Shown in pieces: positions 46,605 through 54,402 of a stretch of DNA of 64,000 nucleotides. Positions within the stretch are counted from its first letter, which is position 1. Each line of letters starts with the position of its first letter. A model generated the notes under the pieces. It saw only the letters and a list, made by a program, of their open reading frames with translations. It did not search any database and was not told the origin of the DNA. A program made the translations under genes and the position numbers. This stretch comes from Pseudomonas sp. PIC25 (GTDB lineage: Bacteria > Pseudomonadota > Gammaproteobacteria > Pseudomonadales > Pseudomonadaceae): the NCBI RefSeq assembly GCF_002286785.1, contig NZ_MUJY01000185.1, positions 27,896 to 91,895 of the forward strand, in the 5' to 3' direction.

Positions 46605-47999
46605 TCAGGCGATGCGTGCGCCAGGGAGCGCGAGCAGTTCGCCGAGTGCCTGGTCGAGGGTGTCGATCAGCCGGTCGACGTCCTCGGCGCGGGTGTCCGG
46701 GCAGCACAGCGTCATGTTGTGGAACGGCGTGATCAGGATGCCGCGGTTGATCAGGTACAGGTGCAGGGTCTGCTGCAGGTGATCGTGGAACGCCGCCTCG
46801 GCCTCGGCGCCGGAGCGGGGCGGCTTGGCGCAGAACTGGAACTCGCAGCGTGCGCCCAGCTCGGTCACCGACCAGGCCAGCCCGTGCTTGTCGATCAGCC
46901 TGCGGAAGCCTTCGGCCAGGCGTGCCGCCAGCGGCAGCATGTGAGCGTAGGCCTGCTCGGTCATCACCTCTTCCAGGTTGGCGCGCATGCAGTGCATCGC
47001 CAGGGCGTTGGCCGATAGCGTGGTGCCCATGCCGCTGTGCCCGTGACCCTCGCCATGCTCGCTGGCGTGTTGGCGGACGATCTGCATGGCCTGCGCCATT
47101 TCCGCCGTGCAGCCGTACACGGAACAGGGCACGCCGCCGGCGATGGGCTTGCCGAGGGTGATGAAGTCCGGCTGCAGGTTCCAGGCGCGGGTGCAGCCGC
47201 CGGGGCCGGTGGAGATGGTGTGGGTTTCGTCGATGATCAGCAGGGTGCCGTACTGACGGGTGAGTTCGCGCAGCCGCTGGTGATAGCCCGGGTCGGGCAG
47301 GACCATGCCGATGTTGGTCATCGCCGGCTCGCACAGCACGGCGGCGACGTCGCCCTGGGCCAGCGCGGCTTCCAGGGCCTGGAGATCGTTGAAGGGAATC
47401 GCCCGGCTGTACTTGGCCAGGTTGCGCGCCTGGCCGAGCAGGCCGGGGCGGTGCACGGTGCGGCCTTCCTTGTGGCGCACCAGGGTGTCGTCGACGGTGC
47501 CGTGGTAGCAGCCGTCGAACACCAGCAGCGTGTTGCGCCCGGTGATCGCCCGCGCCCAGCGCAGTACGAAGCGGTTGGCGTCGGTGGCGGTGGTCGCCAC
47601 CTGCCAGTAGGGCAGGCCGAAGCGGTCCGCCAGCCGCTCGCCGGCCACCACCGCGTCCTCGCCCGGCAGCATGGTGGTCAGGCCGTTGGCGCCCTGCTCG
47701 GCGATGGCGCGGGCGATGGGCGCTGGCGAATGGCCGAACATACTGCCGGTGTCGCCGAGGCAGAAATCCAGGTATTCATGGCCGTCCACGTCATAGAAGC
47801 GCGCACCCTGGGCGCGGCTGACGAACAGTGGGCAGGGCGTGGACCAGTCGCTCATCCAGTGCATGGGCACGCCGCCGAACAGCGAATGGCGGGCGCGCTC
47901 GGCGAGGGCGACGGACTTGGGATTCTGCTCGAGAAAACGGGCCCGTTCGCGGGCGGCCAGGATTTCCACGGCGCGATCGGCGATACCGCTGGCGGTCAT
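46605..47999 (-). CDS. Class III (PLP) aminotransferase, GSA-aminotransferase-like
   Basis: 464 residues from the ATG at 47999, which has GAGGTG at 7 bases; a GTG three codons upstream is less likely. PLP-lysine region ITLGKPIAGGVPCSVYG, GHEYLDFCLGDTGSMFGHSP and LLIIDETHTISTGPGG are typical. It transaminates an amino acid or amine. With the adjacent GS-like gene and the divergent GntR regulator it forms a small catabolic unit. The substrate is not known. Confidence 0.87.
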   Translation of the reverse strand: MTASGIADRAVEILAARERARFLEQNPKSVALAERARHSLFGGVPMHWMSDWSTPCPLFVSRAQGARFYDVDGHEYLDFCLGDTGSMFGHSPAPIARAIAEQGANGLTTMLPGEDAVVAGERLADRFGLPYWQVATTATDANRFVLRWARAITGRNTLLVFDGCYHGTVDDTLVRHKEGRTVHRPGLLGQARNLAKYSRAIPFNDLQALEAALAQGDVAAVLCEPAMTNIGMVLPDPGYHQRLRELTRQYGTLLIIDETHTISTGPGGCTRAWNLQPDFITLGKPIAGGVPCSVYGCTAEMAQAMQIVRQHASEHGEGHGHSGMGTTLSANALAMHCMRANLEEVMTEQAYAHMLPLAARLAEGFRRLIDKHGLAWSVTELGARCEFQFCAKPPRSGAEAEAAFHDHLQQTLHLYLINRGILITPFHNMTLCCPDTRAEDVDRLIDTLDQALGELLALPGARIA

Positions 48000-48224
48000 G
48001 TTGAACACCTCGTTCGTTTTTTTGCACGCATCATTGTTTTGTGATCACAGGGCTGTCAATAGGACCGCGAAGAAAAGCTTTTTGAGGCCGTTGCCGACCG
48101 GTTCCGGTGTCTCCGCGACAATCGCTTCTCTTGCCGGTGCCTTGAACGAACGCCAGACTGTCTCACTCGCGTTACAGATTCAGCCAAACCGGCTCGGCCG
48201 GCGAAGACAGGGAACCTCCCGAGG

Positions 48225-48872
48225 ATGGCCGAGAACCTTCAGGAACAGATGTACCAGCGCCTGCGCGAAGGCCTGCTGGCAGGGCGCTTCGAGCCCGGCG
48301 AAGCGCTGAAGCTCCGCGATCTGGCCGCGCGCTGGGGCACCAGCCCGATGCCGGTGCGCGCTGCCTTGCAACGGCTGGTCGCCGAAGGCGCGCTGGAGGG
48401 GGAGCCGCAGCGCTCGGTACGGGTGCCGGTCATGACGGCCGAGCGCCTGCTCCAGCTCTACCAAGTGCGGCTGAGCCTGGAAGGAATGGCGGCCGAGGAG
48501 GGCGCGCGGCGCCTGGACGCCGCCGGTCGCGCGCAACTGCACGCCTGCGCCGGGCGGATGGCTGCCGCCCTGGCGCGCCGCGATGCGCAGGGTTACCTGT
48601 ACGACAACAGTCAGTTCCACCTGACGCTCTACCGCGCCAGCGGCAACCCGGTACTGCTCCGCCTGATCGAATCGCTCTGGCTACAGGCCGGCCCGCTGTT
48701 CAACCGGCTTTTCCGCGACACCGATCTGTCTCTGTTCAACGATTTCCACCAACACTGTCTCGATGCCCTGGACCGTGGCGACCCCTCGGCGGCGCGGCAG
48801 GCCATCGAACAGGACCTGCTGCACTTCCGGTCGATCCTGCTCGGCTTGTTCGAGGAGGCGGGGGTGGTTTGA
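48225..48872 (+). CDS. GntR/FadR-family transcriptional regulator (FCD domain)
   Basis: 215 residues. N-terminal winged HTH (MYQRLREGLLAGRFEPGEALKLRDLAARWGTSPMPVRAALQRL), then an all-helical FCD ligand-binding domain with DNSQFHLTLYRASGNPVL. It is divergent from the aminotransferase/GS genes across 225 bp and is the likely repressor of that operon, responding to its substrate. Confidence 0.9.
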   Translation: MAENLQEQMYQRLREGLLAGRFEPGEALKLRDLAARWGTSPMPVRAALQRLVAEGALEGEPQRSVRVPVMTAERLLQLYQVRLSLEGMAAEEGARRLDAAGRAQLHACAGRMAAALARRDAQGYLYDNSQFHLTLYRASGNPVLLRLIESLWLQAGPLFNRLFRDTDLSLFNDFHQHCLDALDRGDPSAARQAIEQDLLHFRSILLGLFEEAGVV

Positions 48873-48876
48873 CGGC

Positions 48877-49284
48877 TCAGCTTTCCAGCCAGACATCCCT
48901 GGCCCAGTGCCAGACGGAATCCCAGCGCTCGTCGGTCAGCTCGGCTTCGTCGCCGGACCAGAGCACGACCTCGCCTTCCTGATCGACGCAGTAGTAATCG
49001 CCGCGGTCCTCGCAGATCGGCACCAGATCGCGCGGCACGCCCAGGTCCCAGGCGGTGGCGGCGACTTCCGGCAGGTAGGTATGGGACTGCGGGTCGGTCA
49101 CGGTCACCGGCTCCAGGCGGCCGTAGACCACGTCGCTGACCTTGAGCAGGAACTCGCGCAGCTCGAAGGGCAGGTTAATCAGCAACTGCTCCTCGATTTC
49201 CACCAGAAGATCGTCGTCCGGCAGTTCCAGCGGTACCGGAACCGGTTCGTTCAATTCGCGCAGCTGTTCGATGACTTCTTCCAC
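48877..49284 (-). CDS. SMI1/KNR4-like (SUKH-type) protein
   Basis: 135 residues, acidic. SUKH signature: LLINLPFELREFLLKVSDVVYG, then PRDLVPICEDRGDYYCVDQEGEVVLW. Such proteins are immunity or house-keeping scaffold proteins; no toxin gene is adjacent, so it is probably a conserved chromosomal type. It is convergent with the GntR gene. Confidence 0.82.
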   Translation of the reverse strand: MEEVIEQLRELNEPVPVPLELPDDDLLVEIEEQLLINLPFELREFLLKVSDVVYGRLEPVTVTDPQSHTYLPEVAATAWDLGVPRDLVPICEDRGDYYCVDQEGEVVLWSGDEAELTDERWDSVWHWARDVWLES

Positions 49285-49468
49285 AGCAGTTCCCTCCCCA
49301 GAGAAAAGGCGCGTTTATACACCAGTGGCCGGGGCTCGGGGGCTCGACGTGCAGGGTGAAGCCTGTCGCGTCTCGCGGGCCACGCGGCCGGGTCGTTTCG
49401 TTGAGAGCCTAGTTGGTGGTCGCCGACTTGTGGCGAGCCAGCCGACGGTTAGCTTCCCGTGCGGACGA

Positions 49469-49726
49469 TCAGCGATCAATGGCCATCAGGCGTTGTTGCA
49501 GACGGGTTAGAAAACCGACGTCGAAGGCGGTTTGCCGGTGGCCGCTGGGCTGCTCTTCGCGGCCCAGGATGAAGGCGGTCCACAGATAGCCGTTGCGCCG
49601 GTCGAGCCAGCACTCGGCACAGGCGATGCCCTGGTCGAGGGCTGGCTGGCAGTCTTCGAGCCAGACCAGTTCCAGGCCGGGATGGCCGTCGGCGGGTGGG
49701 ATGGAGCAGAGATGGTCCTTGCGCAT
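49469..49726 (-). CDS. Small conserved-looking protein, function unknown
   Basis: 85 residues, starting MRKDHLCSIPPADGHPGLELVW with an ACAACC leader; no good ribosome-binding match. It contains CAECWLDRRNGYLWTAFILGRE. No family recognised. It is kept because the codon pattern and sequence look protein-like, with less certainty than its neighbours. The gap 49285-49468 on its left holds nothing recognisable. Confidence 0.55.
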   Translation of the reverse strand: MRKDHLCSIPPADGHPGLELVWLEDCQPALDQGIACAECWLDRRNGYLWTAFILGREEQPSGHRQTAFDVGFLTRLQQRLMAIDR

Positions 49727-49893
49727 GGGGTTGTCCTTATCGTGGCTGATCGAGCATTCCGCTCGGCACGATTAGGCCGGATCGTTCCGGGGGAGGCCAC
49801 GGACTTATCGTCACATTGAGTTCTTGGGCAGGGCCGCACCGTGCCGGTTTTGGGGACCGTTTGGCGGTATGTGGATAACTTGAAAACAGCGTT

Positions 49894-49956
49894 GGCCCTA
49901 CCTTCGCCCCCTCTCCCCAGAGGGGCGAGGGCTGGGGAGAGGGGCGGAGGTGGGCC
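49894..49956. repeat. Long inverted repeat (MITE-like hairpin)
   Basis: Left arm GGCCCTACCTTCGCC with CCCTCTCCCC (49894-49918) pairs with GGGGAGAGGGGCGG and AGGTGGGCC (49934-49956), with a few mismatches and a 15-base loop. It directly adjoins the ElaA relic, as if it had inserted into or replaced the rest of that gene. Confidence 0.7.
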
Positions 49957-49957
49957 C

Positions 49958-50029
49958 TACGGCTTCACGCCGGTCACCGAGGTCTACCTGGAGGACGGCA
50001 TTCCCCACATCGGCATGCGCCGGGTGTAG
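49958..50029 (+). pseudogene. Relic: C-terminal end of an ElaA-family GNAT acetyltransferase
   Basis: In frame: YGFTPVTEVYLEDGIPHIGM then RRV and stop. This is the C-terminus of ElaA (E. coli ElaA has a close FGFIPVTEVYEEDGIPHIGM stretch from memory). The remaining about 125 codons are missing; the bases just upstream are the GC-rich hairpin. There is no start codon or ribosome-binding site for it as a gene. Confidence 0.75.
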
Positions 50030-50061
50030 GAACCCGGGCTTTGCCCGGGCTCATCTTCAGG

Positions 50062-51168
50062 TCACGCGCCGCTCACGTCCGGCGCGGCCGCTCGCGCAGC
50101 GATGGCGAAGGTGGTGGTGACGGTGGGGTTGAACAGGCGTTGCAGGAGGGTCTTGACCGTGGTCAGGAGGATCAGCACGCCAACCGCCAGGATCAGGAAG
50201 TGATCGGAGAGGAAGTACAGGCCCGCCGCTACGATCAGACCGAAGATCAGCGCGGGACGGGCCGCTTGCAGGCGGGTCAGCCGGGTCGTGGACATGTCGA
50301 GTGTGCTCGGCAAGGCACGGGCGATTCGCTTCAGGGCGTGCTCCTTGACTGTCGGATTCAAGAATTCGAGGCTTTCCGATTGTTCCTTGCCGTCGGCCAT
50401 GTAGCGCACATGAATGGTGTCGCGGAAGTGGTCGCTGGTTATCCCGACGATGCTGTCGATACCAATGCGTAGCTGCTTGCATTTGCTCGTGGCGAGCACC
50501 TGGTCGATCGATCCGCCCTGCTGATAGAGGCTCTGCACGTCGTCGCGGTTCTTCTTGTCGAAACGAATCGACAGCAATTCTTTCCCGTCGATGGCCACCA
50601 GCCGGTCGTCTTCGATGTCCAGCCAACTGTCGTCGGTAAAGAACCCCTCCGGCATGTAGCCTTTCGGCTCCCGGCCGAATAGCAGGGTCAGGATGAAATT
50701 GAGCACCAGGAACAAGGGTGCGACATAGGGAACGGCGTCGAAGACGTTCTCCATGGGCGATTCGTTGGCACGGTTTTCCACCACCAGCCCGGGTTCGCTG
50801 TTTTCCGGCTGGCCTTCGATGAACCAGACCGGCAGGGTTTCCTGACCGTTCAGGGCCCGGTACTCGGAGCTGGAAATGGGGAAGGTTTCCTGATAGTCGG
50901 TGCCGTTCAGGGCGAAGCGGTAGGTCAGTGTGTAGACGTCCCGCGTGCGCCGCCGGCCTTTGGCCGTGCGGTACTCTTCTTCGCTATGGTCGAGGCTGAG
51001 GATGGCGGCCTGGGTCTCGCTGTGCTGCTTGACCAGTGCAATGGCCTTGAGCTGTTCGGGGCCCTTGATGAAGTAGACGGCGCTGAGAGTGATCACGGCG
51101 AGCAGGATCATCGCCGTGCGAATCCAGAGTCTGCGCTTCTGGCCCGGGCTTCTGAGTTTCTTGGGCAT
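50062..51168 (-). CDS. Membrane protein, DUF3592-like, function unknown
   Basis: 368 residues. One membrane helix at about 16-34, a soluble segment with TLTYRFALNGTDYQETFPISSSEY (DUF3592-like), a second helix near 146-164 and a pair of C-terminal helices (ALIFGLIVAAGLYFLSDHF and the run after it). No catalytic motif is visible. It is followed by nothing on its own strand before the ElaA relic. Confidence 0.75.
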   Translation of the reverse strand: MPKKLRSPGQKRRLWIRTAMILLAVITLSAVYFIKGPEQLKAIALVKQHSETQAAILSLDHSEEEYRTAKGRRRTRDVYTLTYRFALNGTDYQETFPISSSEYRALNGQETLPVWFIEGQPENSEPGLVVENRANESPMENVFDAVPYVAPLFLVLNFILTLLFGREPKGYMPEGFFTDDSWLDIEDDRLVAIDGKELLSIRFDKKNRDDVQSLYQQGGSIDQVLATSKCKQLRIGIDSIVGITSDHFRDTIHVRYMADGKEQSESLEFLNPTVKEHALKRIARALPSTLDMSTTRLTRLQAARPALIFGLIVAAGLYFLSDHFLILAVGVLILLTTVKTLLQRLFNPTVTTTFAIAARAAAPDVSGA

Positions 51169-51370
51169 CCTTGCGGTTTCCTTGTGTGGGTGGCTCGAGC
51201 TTCCTGTCGATGCGCGTGGCGCATCCGGCCTTGGATCGAGAAGAGTCAGGGCGCTGTCGTTCTGGCGCGACGCGGGCCGGATGGCAGTATGATTTCAAAA
51301 TGTTACTGGCCACAAGCCAGTATCTGGTTGGATTCGCAAGCCAGATGCGTGAAATGTGACGTATCGCAGA

Positions 51371-51399
51371 AACAAAAAACCCGGGCCAGGCCCGGGTTC
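51371..51399 (-). terminator. Intrinsic terminator of the Tim44-like gene (minus strand)
   Basis: On the minus strand AACCCGGGCC-T-GGCCCGGGTT followed by TTTTGTTT, 18 bp past the stop of the 51417-52259 gene. Confidence 0.88.
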
Positions 51400-51416
51400 T
51401 GTCGATGCGAGGGGGA

Positions 51417-52259
51417 TCAGCCGTTCTGCCGGATACCCGCCACCAGCCAGGGCTTGTTCTCGCCCTGTTCGCGCTCCATGCGCCAGCTTTCGCTGAAGAA
51501 CTCTCCCTGATCGAAGCGGGAGGTCTTGGCCACGCCGGTGAAGGTGAGGGTGGCGATGGTCTTGTCTTCCAGGTCGTCGAGCCCGTCCAGGCTCACCTGC
51601 AGGTTGTCGATGTAGGTGGACTGGAAGCCGTCGCCCAGGCTGGCGCGCTCCTGCTTGAGGAAGTCGAGCATCTGCGGAGTGACGAACTCGGCGATCTTGT
51701 CCATCTCGGCGGCATCCCAGTGCTGCTGCAAGGCCATGAAGTGTTCACGGCCGGCGTCCAGGAAGCGCTGTTCGTTGAACCAGGCCGGTGCGTTGATTAC
51801 CGGACGGGCAGCCGCGGCCGGAGCGGCGCTGCCGAAGATCGGTTGCTGCGGCATGTCGCGGTGCTGCGGGGCGTGGCCGGCCATGGCCGGTTGCTGCTGC
51901 TGGCGGCGTGCAGCGAGGAAGCGGAACAGCAGGAAGGCGATCAGGCCGAAGATCAGGATGTCGAGCAGTTGCAGGCCCTGGAAGCCATCGCCGAACAGCA
52001 TGGCGGCGAGCAGGCCGCCGGCGGCGATACCGGCCAGCGGGCCGAGCCAGCGCGAAGCACCGCTGGCGGCGGCGGGCTGGCGGCCGGCGGTCGGGGTGGT
52101 GGCGGTGGTCGACGGTTGGGTGGCCTGGCGAGTCTGTGTGGTCTGGTGGGTCGGCGTGGAGCCAAAGGTCTTGCCGCCGCCGAGACGCTTGGCGTTGGCG
52201 TCGAGGCTGAGGGTCAGGCCGACACACAGGGCCAGGACGAGGCTGAGGAAACGCTGCAT
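51417..52259 (-). CDS. Tim44-like domain membrane protein
   Basis: 280 residues: a signal or anchor (RFLSLVLALCVGLTLSLDANA), a Thr/Gln-rich linker, two closely spaced membrane segments (WLGPLAGIAAGGLLAAMLF and LLDILIFGLIAFLLFRFLA), then a C-terminal Tim44 domain with FLDAGREHFMALQQHWDAAEMDKIAEFVTPQML. The role in bacteria is unclear. A terminator follows it. Confidence 0.86.
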   Translation of the reverse strand: MQRFLSLVLALCVGLTLSLDANAKRLGGGKTFGSTPTHQTTQTRQATQPSTTATTPTAGRQPAAASGASRWLGPLAGIAAGGLLAAMLFGDGFQGLQLLDILIFGLIAFLLFRFLAARRQQQQPAMAGHAPQHRDMPQQPIFGSAAPAAAARPVINAPAWFNEQRFLDAGREHFMALQQHWDAAEMDKIAEFVTPQMLDFLKQERASLGDGFQSTYIDNLQVSLDGLDDLEDKTIATLTFTGVAKTSRFDQGEFFSESWRMEREQGENKPWLVAGIRQNG

Positions 52260-52376
52260 TGTTGAGCTTCTCTCTAAGTTATTGAAACTTCGCGCGTCAT
52301 GGTGCCCAGCCCGGGCGGCGACGGCCAGCGGCAGAATGTTTCGGGGTTTTGCCCCGTTGCGCTGGAAGCGAATCGC

Positions 52377-52964
52377 TCAGGTCGCCGATTCCTCGCGCAG
52401 CAGCAGCGTCAGCGGGCTGCTGCGCAATTGCCGGCGCAGGTGGGCGCGCAGGTCCGCTTCGTCTTCGTCGGGATGGCGCAGCCAGTGAACGAAAGTGCAG
52501 AGGTAGGCGGCGGTCAGCGCGGTCTCCTCGGCGATGCGGGTGAGGTGGGTGGTGTGCCGCTGGGCCGCCTCGCGCCACCATTGCACGGTGCGGCTGACCC
52601 GCAGCAGGCCTCCCAATTGCAGGTGGATGTGCCCTGGCTCGAGCTTATAGAGCAGCATCTGGCGGGTGACGGCGCGGTGGGTGGAAAGGCTGGCGAGCCA
52701 GGCAACGAGCAGTTCTTCCAGGCGCTTAGCCGGGCTCAGGACGAGGAGGTCGGTGGCCTTGGCGCGGCGCAGCATGGCCTGGTCGGCGCGGTCGAACCAG
52801 GCTTCGACCAGATCGTCCTTCTGCCGGAAGTGCTTGGCGATGGCATCGAGCCCGACGTCCAGGCGGGCGGCCACCACGTAGAGATGCAGGCGTTCCCAGC
52901 CGGTGAAGTCGGCGAGGTCGAGAGCGGTATCGAGAATCTGGTCGGCGGTCGGGGCTTTTTTCAT
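52377..52964 (-). CDS. TetR-family transcriptional regulator
   Basis: 195 residues. N-terminal HTH: TADQILDTALDLADFTGWERLHLYVVAARLDVGLDAIAKHF, then DDLVEAWFDRADQAMLR. The HTH is a little unusual (GLDAIAKHFRQKDDL), but the TetR pattern is clear. The C-terminal domain is ligand-binding. Its target is not evident; it stands between the Tim44 gene and REP sequences. Confidence 0.85.
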   Translation of the reverse strand: MKKAPTADQILDTALDLADFTGWERLHLYVVAARLDVGLDAIAKHFRQKDDLVEAWFDRADQAMLRRAKATDLLVLSPAKRLEELLVAWLASLSTHRAVTRQMLLYKLEPGHIHLQLGGLLRVSRTVQWWREAAQRHTTHLTRIAEETALTAAYLCTFVHWLRHPDEDEADLRAHLRRQLRSSPLTLLLREESAT

Positions 52965-53049
52965 TCGGACATACCTCGCCGGGGAAGTATGGCCGTTCGT
53001 CCGGAGGGCGCGGGCGGAGGCGACAAACGGAGGAAGGAGGGCCCTTCCC

Positions 53050-53163
53050 GGTGAGTCGTTGGGCGAATGAATCGCCCCTACGCGGAGGTCCGGGAACCCG
53101 TAGGAGCGAATTCATTCGCGAATGGGAGCACGCCAAAGCATCGCCAGCAGCGCTGGCTCCTAC
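53050..53163. repeat. REP sequences: single unit plus an inverted pair
   Basis: 53061-53082 is a unit (GGGCGAATGAATCGCCCCTACG). 53100-53122 (GTAGGAGCGAATTCATTCGCG) and 53140-53163 (TCGCCAGCAGCGCTGGCTCCTAC) form an inverted pair, of the same family as at 38383. The rest of the gap 52965-53203 shows no gene. Confidence 0.78.
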
Positions 53164-53203
53164 CAAAGCGGGGGCGGCGTGGTCCCTCGCCCCCGCAACC
53201 GGC

Positions 53204-54298
53204 TCAACGCCAGTTGTACAGCTCTTTCTCGGTCAACTGGTGCATCGGCGTGACCTGGGCCTGGAAGGCTTGCATCGAGGCCCAGATGCGGCCGTTGAGG
53301 TCGGACTGGGCGGCCAGTTCGCCGAGGACCTTCTCGGATTCGTCGCGCATCGCTGCCAGCACCTCGTCGGGGAAGCGCTTGAGCAGGGTGCCCTGCTTCT
53401 TCAGCTCGTCCAGCGCCAGGGCATTGTTGTAGACGTAGTCGTCGAGCATGTCCTGGGTGGCGGCGCGGGCGGCTTCGGTGAGAATCGCCTGGAGGTCGGC
53501 CGGCAGGCTGTCGTAGGCCTTCTGGTTGATCAGCAGCTCGATCACAGCCTGCGGCTCCTGCCAGCCGGGGTAGTAGTAGTACTTGGCGGCCTTGTGCAGG
53601 CCGAAGGCCAAGTCGTTGTATGGGCTGACCCAATCGGTGGCGTCGATGGCGCCGGTCTGCAGGGCGGTGAACACTTCGCCGCCGGGCAGGTTGACGGTGG
53701 TGGCGCCGAGACGGTTGAGCACTTCGCCGCCCAGGCCGGGCATGCGGATTTTCAGACCCTTGAGGTCGTCCAGGCTGTTGATTTCCTTGTTGTACCAGCC
53801 GCCCATCTGCATGCCGGAGTTACCCGCTGCCAGCGGCTTCACGCCGAACGGGGCGTAGGCTTCGTCCCACAGGGCCTGACCGCCGCCGTGGGTCAGCCAG
53901 GCGTTCATTTCCGGGGTGGAGAGGCCGAAGGGCACGGCGGTGAAGAATTGCGCGGAAGCCACCTTTCCTTTCCAGTAGTAGGCGGCGCCGTGGCCGATCT
54001 CGGCGGTGCCGCGGGAAACGCTGTCGAACACTTCCAGCGCGGGAACCAGCTCGCCGGCGGCGTAGACCTTGATGGTCAGGCGACCGTTGCTCATGGCCTT
54101 GACCCGCTCGGCCAGGCGCTCGGCGCCGGTGCCGAGGCCGGGATAGTTCTTCGGCCAGGTGGTGACCATCTTCCACTGGTAGGTCTTGGCCTCGGTGGCG
54201 GCTTCCTGTTTGGCGGGGGCGGTGTCGTCCTTGCAACCGGCGAGGCCGAGGGTGGCGAGCAAGGCAGCGGCGGCACCGAAGAGGTGGCGGCGGTTCAT
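53204..54298 (-). CDS. TRAP transporter DctP-type solute-binding lipoprotein (orphan)
   Basis: 364 residues from MNRRHLFGAAAALLATLGLAGCKDD, a lipoprotein signal with lipobox LAGC. DctP-type signatures: WKMVTTWPKNYPGLGTGAERLAERVKAM, YYWKGKVASAQFFTAVPFGL, LKGLKIRMPGLGGEVLNRLGATTVNLPGGEVFTALQTGAIDATDW. The residues of the conserved Arg-Met-Pro loop are intact. No dctQ/dctM lies beside it, and the fused permease at 16486 is of a different (TAXI) class, so its permease must be elsewhere. Confidence 0.9.
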   Translation of the reverse strand: MNRRHLFGAAAALLATLGLAGCKDDTAPAKQEAATEAKTYQWKMVTTWPKNYPGLGTGAERLAERVKAMSNGRLTIKVYAAGELVPALEVFDSVSRGTAEIGHGAAYYWKGKVASAQFFTAVPFGLSTPEMNAWLTHGGGQALWDEAYAPFGVKPLAAGNSGMQMGGWYNKEINSLDDLKGLKIRMPGLGGEVLNRLGATTVNLPGGEVFTALQTGAIDATDWVSPYNDLAFGLHKAAKYYYYPGWQEPQAVIELLINQKAYDSLPADLQAILTEAARAATQDMLDDYVYNNALALDELKKQGTLLKRFPDEVLAAMRDESEKVLGELAAQSDLNGRIWASMQAFQAQVTPMHQLTEKELYNWR

Positions 54299-54402
54299 CG
54301 GATCTTCCTTATGGCGGTTGGCCCTGGCGGGCGATTTTTCTTCTTGTGTCCTTTTCTGGTGGGAGCGGATCGGAGCGCTCCCGCAGAACCATGGGTAGGC
54401 GG

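Larger units (their letters stand above)
49727..50061. other. Non-coding region with a long hairpin and an ElaA relic
   Basis: 335 bp without an intact gene. It holds a 63-bp inverted repeat (49894-49956) and, touching it, the 3' end of an ElaA-like gene (49958-50029). Confidence 0.65.

Noticed and set aside
49841..50029. Intact 62-residue gene
   Set aside because: Only its last 23 codons resemble a protein (ElaA); the rest reads through a hairpin repeat.
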